The notes below the pieces were generated by a model. That model saw only the letters and a list, made by a program, of their open reading frames with translations. It did no database searches and was not told the origin of the DNA. Shown piece by piece: positions 44,361 through 51,685 of a DNA stretch of 64,000 bases. This DNA is from DATCJA01 sp963814955. Its GTDB lineage: Bacteria; Acidobacteriota; Vicinamibacteria; Vicinamibacterales; UBA2999. The position numbers and the translations under genes were made by a program. The stretch lies in the NCBI GenBank assembly GCA_963814955.1, contig CAWFEX010000006.1:186001-250000 (forward strand), in the 5' to 3' direction. Numbering within the stretch: the stretch's first letter is position 1; the number at the start of each line of letters is the position of its first letter.

Positions 44361-45535
44361 CCGACCAGCATCCCCGTGACATACATCACTGCAAAACCGG
44401 CGAACAGCCCCGCCAGCACCGGCGCCGTCGCGAGCATGGCCGTCGCGGAACCCTCGCGCGTCATCTGACGCAGGATTTGACCGACCACCTGCGCGATCGC
44501 GCCAACACCAATGGCTAAAAACGCCACCGACCAGACCGGCGAATACACGAAGCCGCCGAGCCACGCTCCTGCGATTGTCGGAACACCGCCGATAAGTCCC
44601 AGCTTCACGAGATTCGTGAACGACACATGCTGCCGCGCGCGCGCCAGAGGCGAGACAATCGCGAGCCCTTCCGTCGTGTTGTGAAGGGTGAACCCGACGA
44701 TCAACAGTGTTCCAAGCGCGGCCTGTCCGAGGGAGAACGCAGAACCAATCGCGAGTCCCTCTCCGAAATTGTGAAGACCGATGCCCACCGCGATGAGCAC
44801 CGCCAAAACCCATCCTCGGTAGCCTTCATCCGCCGACCGTCCGCGCGCCTTCAGCCACGCACCAACTCCATCGAGCAGCAGGTAGGCGGCCGCAGCGGAG
44901 AGCGCAAACAGCACTGCGCCCTGAAACGACTCAGGCAGCAGCTCGGCGGCTTCGAAGCCCTCCTGAGTACCATCGACCAGCAGGAACACGAGCAGGCCGA
45001 TTGTCAGCGCGAGCAGGAAGTCCATGCCGCGAGCGGACAGACGAGTGAGAAACGGGAACCAGAGCAAACCGATGACGACCGGGATGACGCCCACATACAA
45101 ACCAATCAGCGTGAAGACGCCGAAGAAACGGGCGCTCGGCCGCGGCGTCTCGACGGCGACGGCAATCTCGTGCTCGAACGCGGCTCCGGTGGACGTAAGC
45201 AGTCGCACCACGTGTGCTTCGCCGTGCACCCAGGGATAGGGGATCCGCAGGTCCGTCCGGCCCAGGTGCCGCAACGCAACGCCCTTATCGGCCGTAAACG
45301 TCCAGAACGCATCATCCACCTGCACCTGGGCAATGTTGACCGCGTCTGGTCCGTCGTTCATGACGCTGACGAGAATCGCGCCAGGTTCGAGGGTGACACG
45401 CTGGAACGTCAGACGCTCGACCGGCGGAAAGTTTTCGCCGCGAACCGCGTCTGCCGGGCCGGATCGCACAATGACGAACAGGAGCGCGCCAAGCAGCAGG
45501 AGCGGCACAAGCCCGAGCAGCACCCGACGCGTCAT
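44357..45535 (-). CDS. ZIP-family metal transporter with extracytoplasmic N-terminal domain
   Basis: 392 residues. A first membrane helix (VLLGLVPLLLLGALLFVIV) is followed by about 120 soluble, beta-rich residues, then seven or eight helices. The paired ZIP metal motifs are HNFGEGLAIG and LHNTTEGLAI. ZIP proteins move Zn, Fe or Mn. The soluble insertion is not part of the core family and may be a metal-delivery domain. The ATG at 45535 overlaps the multicopper oxidase TGA, and the stop overlaps the cupredoxin start. Confidence 0.85.
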   Translation of the reverse strand: MTRRVLLGLVPLLLLGALLFVIVRSGPADAVRGENFPPVERLTFQRVTLEPGAILVSVMNDGPDAVNIAQVQVDDAFWTFTADKGVALRHLGRTDLRIPYPWVHGEAHVVRLLTSTGAAFEHEIAVAVETPRPSARFFGVFTLIGLYVGVIPVVIGLLWFPFLTRLSARGMDFLLALTIGLLVFLLVDGTQEGFEAAELLPESFQGAVLFALSAAAAYLLLDGVGAWLKARGRSADEGYRGWVLAVLIAVGIGLHNFGEGLAIGSAFSLGQAALGTLLIVGFTLHNTTEGLAIVSPLARARQHVSFTNLVKLGLIGGVPTIAGAWLGGFVYSPVWSVAFLAIGVGAIAQVVGQILRQMTREGSATAMLATAPVLAGLFAGFAVMYVTGMLVG

Positions 45536-46569
45536 GTGGTCGCGGCCTCCGCGCGAAAGAGGCCCATCCACCCGAGCTCCGCGAATTCGCTCTGATGGGC
45601 GTGGAACATGAAATCTCCCGGGTACCTGAACGTCGTTTCGAGAATCGCCCGCTCGCCCTGGCACAGCATCAAGGTGTCGGTTCGTTCGGATGGCTGCAGG
45701 GCCGTGCCTGTCCGGTACACGTCGAAGAACATTCCGTGAAGGTGAAAGCTGTTGACCGGATCGAATTCGGTGACGTTGACCAGGTAAATACGCACGGGTC
45801 GTCCGACGACGACGCGAATCGGCTCGTGCATATATGCGTTGGCAACGGTGTTGACGGCGTACACCTCGTTTTCGGCGTCGAACGTCGTGTCGAACGCGTT
45901 CATCACCATCACAAACTCGTCGGCGGCAGGCCGCGCCCCGCGCGGATCTACGATGAACGTGCCGTACAACCCTTTGTGAATGTGGCGTTTCAACGGAACG
46001 GTGTGGCAGTGATAGAGGTGGAGCCCGAACGGGTCGGCATCGAACTCGTAGACAAAGGTGTCACCGGGCGGCACTTCCTGACCCGCGAGCGCGCCGTCCA
46101 TCTCCGGGGGATGCCATCCGTGAAAGTGAATCGAGTGCGGGTGGGTTCCCAGGTTTCTGAAAGTCACTCTGACGCGATCGCCCTCGGCGGCGCGAATCGT
46201 CGGGCCGGGAACCTGTCCGTTATAGGTCCAGGCCGGAAAGAAAAGCCCTGGCGCAATCTCGATTTCACGATCGACGGCGAAGAGCTCGTATTCGCGAAGG
46301 AGCGTGCCGTCGTCGCGGGGAGTCTCCCGATAGAACCTCGATCGCTCGTTGGAGGGCAGATGAGAGAAATTCCAGCTGCGCAGAAAGGTTGATGGATTGA
46401 ACAGAGCATCTGAGGTTCGGCCCACCGGCCCCATCACGTGTGAAGTGTGGGAAGGATGGGCCGCGACGCCCAGCTGTTGCCCCCTCAAGCGCGCAACTCC
46501 GATCGCGCCGCCGGCCAACGAACCGAGCCCTGTGACCTGCAACCACGATCGCCTACTCAGTTTCGACAT
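45532..46569 (-). CDS. Two-domain multicopper oxidase (Tat-exported)
   Basis: 345 residues. A twin-arginine signal (SRRSWLQVTGLG) is followed by two cupredoxin domains with all copper motifs: HSIHFHGWHP (145-154), HLYHCHTVPLKRHIHKG (Cys-His pair about 187-189), NSFHLHGMFF and FMFHAHQSEFAELGWMG. Likely activity is laccase-like or metal (Cu, Mn or Fe) oxidation. It heads a minus-strand operon with the ZIP transporter, cupredoxin and menG. The ATG is very close to the predicted transcription start, with no Shine-Dalgarno sequence. Confidence 0.88.
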   Translation of the reverse strand: MSKLSRRSWLQVTGLGSLAGGAIGVARLRGQQLGVAAHPSHTSHVMGPVGRTSDALFNPSTFLRSWNFSHLPSNERSRFYRETPRDDGTLLREYELFAVDREIEIAPGLFFPAWTYNGQVPGPTIRAAEGDRVRVTFRNLGTHPHSIHFHGWHPPEMDGALAGQEVPPGDTFVYEFDADPFGLHLYHCHTVPLKRHIHKGLYGTFIVDPRGARPAADEFVMVMNAFDTTFDAENEVYAVNTVANAYMHEPIRVVVGRPVRIYLVNVTEFDPVNSFHLHGMFFDVYRTGTALQPSERTDTLMLCQGERAILETTFRYPGDFMFHAHQSEFAELGWMGLFRAEAATT

Positions 46570-46570
46570 T

Positions 46571-46598
46571 TTGACTAATCAAAAATATCAACTATACT
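46571..46598 (+). promoter_or_regulatory. Promoter candidate for the DtxR-family gene
   Basis: TTGACT (46571-46576), 16 bases, TATACT (46593-46598). Confidence 0.5.
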
Positions 46599-46611
46599 GA
46601 CAAAAAGTCAA
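46583..46611 (-). promoter_or_regulatory. Promoter candidate for the multicopper oxidase operon
   Basis: On the minus strand TTGACT (46611-46606) is followed after 16 or 17 bases by GATATT/ATATTT. It overlaps the divergent promoter almost entirely. Confidence 0.4.
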
Positions 46612-46649
46612 GTCATTGGTGACTCAAAGTTGCCTGAATTAACGCCAAA

Positions 46650-48098
46650 ATGCTCCCGTCCAGCACCGTCGAAAACTATCTGAAAGCGATCTACCTCGGC
46701 GTCAGCTCAGGGAGCCACCCCGGTGGACTTCTGCCGATGGGACACCTCGCGGCAGCGCTCGGGGTCGCTCCCGGCACCGCGACGACGATGGTGAAGACGC
46801 TTGCTGAGTCAGGACTCGTCCGGTACGAACCTTACGCCGGCGTCACGGTTACCGAAGCAGGTGAAAAGCTCGCGGCGCTTGTTGTTCGCCGGCATCGAGT
46901 CATCGAGTTGTTTCTCGTCCAGGTGATCGGCTACCGGTGGGACGAAGTACACGAAGAAGCGGAGCAGCTCGAGCACGCCGTTTCGGACCGTCTCATCGAC
47001 CGCATGGATGAAATGCTCGGACGACCGAAGGCCGATCCGCATGGTGATCCCATTCCCGACCCTGAAGGGATCATCAAACCGCAGCCCGTGCAAACGTTAC
47101 TGACGTGCCCGATGCACACGCCCGTCACAATCACGCGCGTCATCGATCAGGACAAGGTGTTTCTGCGCTTCATCGAGAATCACCATCTGAAGCCCGGGGA
47201 ATCGATTGAGGTGGAAGACCGCGACGCGGCGTCCGACAGCGTGCGCGTCCGTGGCAGAGACGACCAGCGTGTCACGATAGGCACTCGAGCAGCGTCAAAG
47301 CTGCTCGTCGAGGTGATGGCCGCCGCGCTCCTCATGCTGGTGCTGTCGACGTCGGCACTCGCCCAACAGACGCCGTTCGGGATCCTGGATAATTCCTTTC
47401 TGGTCGAAGAAGCGTTCAACCAGGAACCGGGCATCTTCCAGAACATCTTCGGTGTCACCTTCACCGGTGCTGGCAACTGGGAAGCAGCCTTTACCCAGGA
47501 ATGGCCGCTTCGTACACAGACTCACCAGATGTCATTCACGTTCTCCTCGCTTGCAATCGATGGTGTCGCGGGCGTCGGAGATCTGATGATCAACTACCGA
47601 TGGCAGGCATCGATGGAGGGCGATACTCGTCCAGCCTTCTCCCCTCGGGTGTCGCTCATCCTTCCAACTGGTGATGCGACGAAGGGACTGGGGAGCGGCA
47701 GTCCGGGTTGGCAAGTGAATCTGCCCTTCAGCAAGCAGTTCGGTAATGCGTATTTGCACTGGAATGGGGGCTTCACTCATACGCCTGCAGTCGACCTCGG
47801 CGACGATGAGCAGCACCTGTTCAGTCCCCATGTTGCGGCGAGCGGCATCTGGCAGGTCCGGCCGATGCTGAATCTCATGCTCGAATCGTTGCTGCAATGG
47901 GAAGAGGGTGCCGAGTCGGGTGTAACGCGCCGACAGGCAATTTTTACCCTGGCGCCTGGAATCCGAGGCGGCTGGAACGTAGGGGACGCGCAGGTCGTGG
48001 TGGGCGCCGCGGTACCCACGACGTTTTCCGACGACGTATCAGACGTTGGAATCTTCGGATACTTCTCTTACGAACTGCCGTTCAGCCGCCAGCCATAA
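46650..48098 (+). CDS. DtxR/MntR-family metalloregulator joined in frame to an envelope protein
   Basis: 482 residues in one open frame. Residues 1 to about 222 are a complete DtxR-type repressor: winged helix (YLKAIYLGVSS, LAAALGVAPGTATTMVKTL), dimerisation/metal domain (RRHRVIELFLVQVIGY, HEEAEQLEHAVS, CPMHTP) and a FeoA-like SH3 domain (KPGESIEVEDRD). From residue 223 follows a signal-peptide-like stretch (MAAALLMLVLSTSALAQQ) and a Trp/Gly-rich beta-barrel-like protein ending FSYELPFSRQP. A TGA at 47314 overlapping an ATG at 47316 is one frame away, so these may be two coupled genes merged by an indel; ATG 47316 can start the second one. No Shine-Dalgarno sequence precedes 46650. Confidence 0.75.
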   Translation: MLPSSTVENYLKAIYLGVSSGSHPGGLLPMGHLAAALGVAPGTATTMVKTLAESGLVRYEPYAGVTVTEAGEKLAALVVRRHRVIELFLVQVIGYRWDEVHEEAEQLEHAVSDRLIDRMDEMLGRPKADPHGDPIPDPEGIIKPQPVQTLLTCPMHTPVTITRVIDQDKVFLRFIENHHLKPGESIEVEDRDAASDSVRVRGRDDQRVTIGTRAASKLLVEVMAAALLMLVLSTSALAQQTPFGILDNSFLVEEAFNQEPGIFQNIFGVTFTGAGNWEAAFTQEWPLRTQTHQMSFTFSSLAIDGVAGVGDLMINYRWQASMEGDTRPAFSPRVSLILPTGDATKGLGSGSPGWQVNLPFSKQFGNAYLHWNGGFTHTPAVDLGDDEQHLFSPHVAASGIWQVRPMLNLMLESLLQWEEGAESGVTRRQAIFTLAPGIRGGWNVGDAQVVVGAAVPTTFSDDVSDVGIFGYFSYELPFSRQP

Positions 48099-48771
48099 AC
48101 TGCTCGAAAATCTGTGCCAGTTGGTCGGGCGATTGGGCCACCCATGCGTCTTCCGACCGCGCACCGCGTAACGAGGCATAACCGAACCCGTAGGCGGCCA
48201 GGCAACAGCGCACCGCCGCACGCGCAGCCGTCTCGTGATCGATGATTGAATCGCCCACGAGCAAGGTCGTTTGAGGAGTCGCCCCAGCCCTTTCGATCAT
48301 GGCAACGAGCGCTGTGGGGTCGGGTTTCCGCGGCCATGGACCGTCTCCTCCAACCACCTCGTCAAAGAAATCGCGAAGATGCAGTGCGGTGAGGATGCGC
48401 TCACTCGGCGCCGCCGGCTTGTTCGTCAGCACGGCCAGGCTGACGCGAGACTGCACGGACCGCAGCACGTCCATGATCCCCGAGTAGGCGCGTGTATGCA
48501 TCAACAACCGTTCGTCATAGATTTCAAGGAATCTCGACAGTGACACTGGTGTTTGCGGCACCCCGGCGGCGGAAAGCGATCGCTGCACAAGGAGCGCCGC
48601 CCCCTCGCCGACCATCTCTCCGATTGCCACCTCCGCCAGTGGCCGGCCACCAAGTTCCTGAATAAGCCGGTTGGCGGCGTCGGCAAGATCCCGTCGAGAA
48701 TCGATGAGCGTGCCGTCGAGATCGAAGACAATCAGCCGGCGAACGTCGCCCACGATGTCGGTGTTTCCCAA
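48082..48771 (-). CDS. gph: Phosphoglycolate phosphatase-like HAD hydrolase
   Basis: 229 residues with all HAD motifs: VFDLDGTLIDS (nucleophile Asp), LTNKPAAPS, a Lys in WPRKPDPT and VGDSIIDHETA. The four-helix cap and length match Gph, which removes 2-phosphoglycolate formed in DNA repair. The start is either ATG 48771 or GTG 48753; both overlap the queD 3' end. Its 3' end overlaps the convergent envelope-protein gene by 17 bases. Confidence 0.82.
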   Translation of the reverse strand: MGNTDIVGDVRRLIVFDLDGTLIDSRRDLADAANRLIQELGGRPLAEVAIGEMVGEGAALLVQRSLSAAGVPQTPVSLSRFLEIYDERLLMHTRAYSGIMDVLRSVQSRVSLAVLTNKPAAPSERILTALHLRDFFDEVVGGDGPWPRKPDPTALVAMIERAGATPQTTLLVGDSIIDHETAARAAVRCCLAAYGFGYASLRGARSEDAWVAQSPDQLAQIFEQFMAGG

Positions 48772-49133
48772 ACAGTGACGCGGGCGACAGGAAGCCCCTG
48801 CTCGCGTGACACGTCGAAGAGGAGACGGGCGATTCGCTCGACCGTGGGATTGCTTTCCAGGAGATACATCGGCTCACCAAGGCGCTGCAGGCATGGAACC
48901 AGTGGATCGTCCTTGTGCAGGATCATCCGGTGATCGAGCTCACGATCGACCCACCCTTTGACGACGCGCTTGATGTCGCCGAAGTCCGCGACCATATTGC
49001 GTGCATCCAGCGACTCGCTGCGAATTTCGATTTCAGCAACGGCGTTGTGCCCGTGCGGGTGCTTGCACATGCCGTCGTAATTGAGCAGCCGGTGGCCGTA
49101 GCAGAACTCAATCCGCTTGGTGACCGAGAACAT
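48732..49133 (-). CDS. queD: 6-carboxy-tetrahydropterin synthase QueD (6-PTPS family)
   Basis: 133 residues. Zinc histidines and the catalytic Cys are in FCYGHRLLNYDGMCKHPHGH (about residues 10-30); the Asp/His pair is in LDHRMILHKDDP and the terminal Glu in VTVWETPTSWATF. QueD makes the preQ0 precursor for queuosine. The divergent gene is queC, so both act in the same pathway. The start at 49133 gives the usual first strand (MFSVTKRIEF). Confidence 0.9.
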   Translation of the reverse strand: MFSVTKRIEFCYGHRLLNYDGMCKHPHGHNAVAEIEIRSESLDARNMVADFGDIKRVVKGWVDRELDHRMILHKDDPLVPCLQRLGEPMYLLESNPTVERIARLLFDVSREQGLPVARVTVWETPTSWATFAG

Positions 49134-49152
49134 GGACTGTAATCTTATCGGC

Positions 49153-49187
49153 TTTGATGCCGCGCAGGCTAAAGCCTGCGCGCTACG
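49153..49187. repeat. Hairpin repeat element, GCGCAGGCT-AA-AGCCTGCGC
   Basis: Perfect 9-bp arms with a two-base loop (49162-49181), then CGCTACGG. It occupies the 79-base divergent gap between queD and queC. Confidence 0.7.
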
Positions 49188-49212
49188 GGATAGGGGTGTT
49201 GGGACCAACGGT

Positions 49213-49884
49213 ATGAGCTCTGCAACCGCCGTTCTTCTTTCCGCGGGTCTCGACAGCGCGGTGCTCGCGGCCTCCGAGGCGCGATCCGCGCGCGTCCATC
49301 CGATCTATGTGAGCGCGGGACTCGCGTGGGAGCGCACCGAGCTCGACGTCCTCGACCGCCTGCTCAACGAACCGCCGTTCGCCGGACGGCTCGCACCGCT
49401 CGTGCGTCTCTCGTTTACGGTGCACGATCTGTATCCCGCGACGCACTGGGCGCTTCGAGGCGAGCCGCCCGACTTCGACACCCCCGACGAAGACGTATAC
49501 CTGACGGGCCGCAACGTCGCGCTTCTGAGTAAGACCGGGATCTATTGCGCTCAGCAGGGCCTCGGCCGCATCGCGCTGGGACCGCTCGCAGGAAATCCGT
49601 TCCCCGATGCGACGCCGGAGTTCTTTCGCGCGATGGGCCAGGCGCTGTCGCTGGGTCTTGCGCACCCGCTCGCGATCGAGGCGCCGTTTTCCGACATGAG
49701 CAAGAGCGACGTGATCCGGCTGGGCGTCGACCTGGGCGTTCCGCTCGAGTTGACGCTCTCCTGCATGAATCCGCAGAACGGCCTGCACTGCGGACGATGC
49801 AGCAAGTGCCGGGAGCGACGCGACGGGTTCGCGGAAGCTCGCGTCACCGACCCGACGCGCTACGCCTCGGTTCCAGCGCGCTGA
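49213..49884 (+). CDS. queC: 7-cyano-7-deazaguanine synthase QueC
   Basis: A 223-residue ATP-dependent enzyme turning carboxydeazaguanine into preQ0. The PP-loop reads LLSAGLDSAV, with Ala where most members have Gly (SGGxDS). YLTGRNVALLSK and the C-terminal four-cysteine zinc site (SCMNPQNGLHCGRCSKCRER) are intact. ATG 49213 is chosen because the PP-loop follows it directly; no Shine-Dalgarno sequence is visible. The 3' end overlaps the convergent nagA gene by 25 bases. Confidence 0.85.
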   Translation: MSSATAVLLSAGLDSAVLAASEARSARVHPIYVSAGLAWERTELDVLDRLLNEPPFAGRLAPLVRLSFTVHDLYPATHWALRGEPPDFDTPDEDVYLTGRNVALLSKTGIYCAQQGLGRIALGPLAGNPFPDATPEFFRAMGQALSLGLAHPLAIEAPFSDMSKSDVIRLGVDLGVPLELTLSCMNPQNGLHCGRCSKCRERRDGFAEARVTDPTRYASVPAR

Positions 49885-51107
49885 CCGTAAACCTGCTCGC
49901 CGTCGATATAGGTTCGAACCACGTTGAAGCCGCGATCCAGCACGGCAACGTCGGCAACGCAGTCCCTTGCCAGGACGCCGAACCCTGTGAGTCCCAGTTC
50001 GCGAGCCGGCGTGGTCGCGCAGAGCATCGCCGCGTCCACGGGCGAAAAGCCAAACGCGGTCACAATCGTCCTGAACGCGCGATCCATCGTCAGTGTGCTG
50101 CCCGCGAGCGTACCGTCATCCAGCACTGCCGCAGAATCGGTCACGCGAATCCGACGGCCACCGAGCCGCGCGGTGGATCCGGATGGCAGACCAGAGCCGC
50201 CAGTACCGTCAGTAATCGCCATGATCCTTTCGCGGCCTTTTGCCGCAATCGCCATGCGGCCCATTGCCGGGTGCACGTGATAGCCATCGCAAATCAGCTC
50301 GGCGCCTACCTCGTCGCGCGCGAGGATTGCTCCGGCAATGCCCGGAGAGCGGTGAGTGATCGGCGCCATGCGATTGAACAGGTGCGTCGCGTGACGCGCG
50401 CCCACGTCAATTGCCGCCATGGCTTCGTCCAGTGTCGCGCCGGAGTGACCGAGCGATACACGATGTCCGGCGGACAGCAGCTCGCGCACCAACTCGAGAC
50501 CGCCGGGTAACTCGGGAGCCAGCGTGACGATTCCGACATCTGGACGAGCAGCCGCCACCACGTCGAGAATATCGCGAGCCGAGAAGCTGCCGTCGCGAGC
50601 TGTCACAATCGGTGCGACGCCTGCGGCCGCAATCGACGTATCCGCGGCAGCGCCAGCCGGAACGCGAAGGCAGTCGACCGGCTGCGCACCGGCATACGCC
50701 GGATTGATGAAGTTGCTTTCAAGATGCGCGGGGAGAACACGGGCACTTCGTGCCGGTCGCGCGGCACGGGCCTTTGACACCTGGGCGAGCACCGTGCGCA
50801 GCTCGCGTGGTCCGCAGGCCACCGTGGTCGGACAGAATGCAGTCACGCCGTACTGCGGCAGCCGCGACGCGATTTCCGCCACCGGCTCTCCAGCGTCGAG
50901 TGTGTCGTGCCCATGGATTCCGTGGACGTGCACGTCGATGAAGCCTGGAACGACGTAGCACTCGCGCACGTCAACGATGGTCGCGCCAGAGAGGTCCGCA
51001 CGCGATCTCGGCTCGACGACTGCGATACGACCTTTGTCGATCACGAGGGACGCGGAGGAAAGGATTCTGTCTGGAAGTACCAGGTCGCCTCCGGCAAGAA
51101 CGAGCAT
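49860..51107 (-). CDS. nagA: N-acetylglucosamine-6-phosphate deacetylase
   Basis: A 415-residue amidohydrolase removing acetate from GlcNAc-6-P (amino-sugar and cell-wall recycling). Motifs: GFIDVHVHGIHGHDT (HxH metal site), PAHLESNFINP (metal-binding Glu), SLGHSGATLDEAM, RHATHLFNRMAPI and the catalytic Asp in AITDGTGG. The start at 51107 is chosen because it begins the first strand (MLVLAGGDLV); the frame stays open upstream through a repeat element and could add about 44 residues. Confidence 0.92.
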   Translation of the reverse strand: MLVLAGGDLVLPDRILSSASLVIDKGRIAVVEPRSRADLSGATIVDVRECYVVPGFIDVHVHGIHGHDTLDAGEPVAEIASRLPQYGVTAFCPTTVACGPRELRTVLAQVSKARAARPARSARVLPAHLESNFINPAYAGAQPVDCLRVPAGAAADTSIAAAGVAPIVTARDGSFSARDILDVVAAARPDVGIVTLAPELPGGLELVRELLSAGHRVSLGHSGATLDEAMAAIDVGARHATHLFNRMAPITHRSPGIAGAILARDEVGAELICDGYHVHPAMGRMAIAAKGRERIMAITDGTGGSGLPSGSTARLGGRRIRVTDSAAVLDDGTLAGSTLTMDRAFRTIVTAFGFSPVDAAMLCATTPARELGLTGFGVLARDCVADVAVLDRGFNVVRTYIDGEQVYGQRAGTEA

Positions 51108-51118
51108 GAGGCGATTAT

Positions 51119-51201
51119 CAAGGCACAGGTCACAAGTCACAACGCACAAGTCACAACGTCGTCTGTTTCTTTGTGCCTTCTGACTTGTGACTTGTGCCTT
51201 C
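51119..51201. repeat. Hairpin repeat element, CACAAGTCACAA family (complete)
   Basis: Left arm with tandem CACAAGTCA words (51121-51157), short T-rich centre, right arm with TTGTGACTTGTGCCTT (51185-51200). It starts about 12 bases upstream of the nagA start codon and keeps the nagA frame open. Confidence 0.75.
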
Positions 51202-51621
51202 CTATGTATCCAGATCCCCGCCCCAGTCGACGTGTACATGAAGTTTTCGTCCTTCAAGAGGAAGTTCCGCTTCCGTGCGCAACACCTCGTCAAGACGGAC
51301 CAGGAGACCCTCGTAGCCGGCGTCGGTGGGCGCCGTGAGCACAACCACACCGCCGCTTTCGTTTGGCGGGAACTTCTGATCGTCCAGGTAGTCGCGGTCG
51401 AACGTCAGCAACGTACGGCCCCAATCTCGCGCGAGCCGATAATGCTGCCCGTCACGCGCCCGACGCAGCTCGTCGTGCTCAATCACGAACAGTACGTCCC
51501 ACTGCAATCGCGTCCGCATGAACGCCACGAGCCCGGCGGGAATGTTTGCGTCCACGTACAGGCGCGGCTGACCCGCGATCCGCGCTGCATGCGCCGAGAG
51601 TTCGGAACTTAGCGTACCCAT
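51202..51621 (-). CDS. PIN-like DUF5615-type protein
   Basis: 139 residues. The pattern PRLYVDANIPAGLVAFMR, VLFVIEHDELRRARDGQHYR and LLTFDRDYLDD matches the PIN-like/Mut7-C-type family, with acidic residues that could form a nuclease site. Such proteins are often toxins paired with a small antitoxin gene, but I see no partner gene next to it. It lies between a deoxyhypusine-synthase-like gene and nagA, all on the minus strand. Confidence 0.65.
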   Translation of the reverse strand: MGTLSSELSAHAARIAGQPRLYVDANIPAGLVAFMRTRLQWDVLFVIEHDELRRARDGQHYRLARDWGRTLLTFDRDYLDDQKFPPNESGGVVVLTAPTDAGYEGLLVRLDEVLRTEAELPLEGRKLHVHVDWGGDLDT

Positions 51622-51685
51622 CGCGGTGTCATCCGTAATGCGAAATGCACGACACAGAAGGCACTTGAATTCCTGCGCCGAAGAC

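Larger units (their letters stand above)
46569..46623. promoter_or_regulatory. Cluster of short dyads between the regulator and the oxidase (operator candidates)
   Basis: Three perfect dyads lie in the 80-base, strongly AT-rich divergent gap: TTTTGA-CTAA-TCAAAA (46569-46584), TGAC-AAAAA-GTCA (46598-46610) and GTCA-TTGG-TGAC (46612-46623). They overlap both promoters. Binding by the adjacent DtxR-family regulator is the obvious hypothesis. Confidence 0.5.

Noticed and set aside
51202..51621. Toxin-antitoxin pair around the PIN-like protein
   Set aside because: No antitoxin-sized gene is visible next to it; the upstream 64 bases are non-coding and the downstream gene is nagA.
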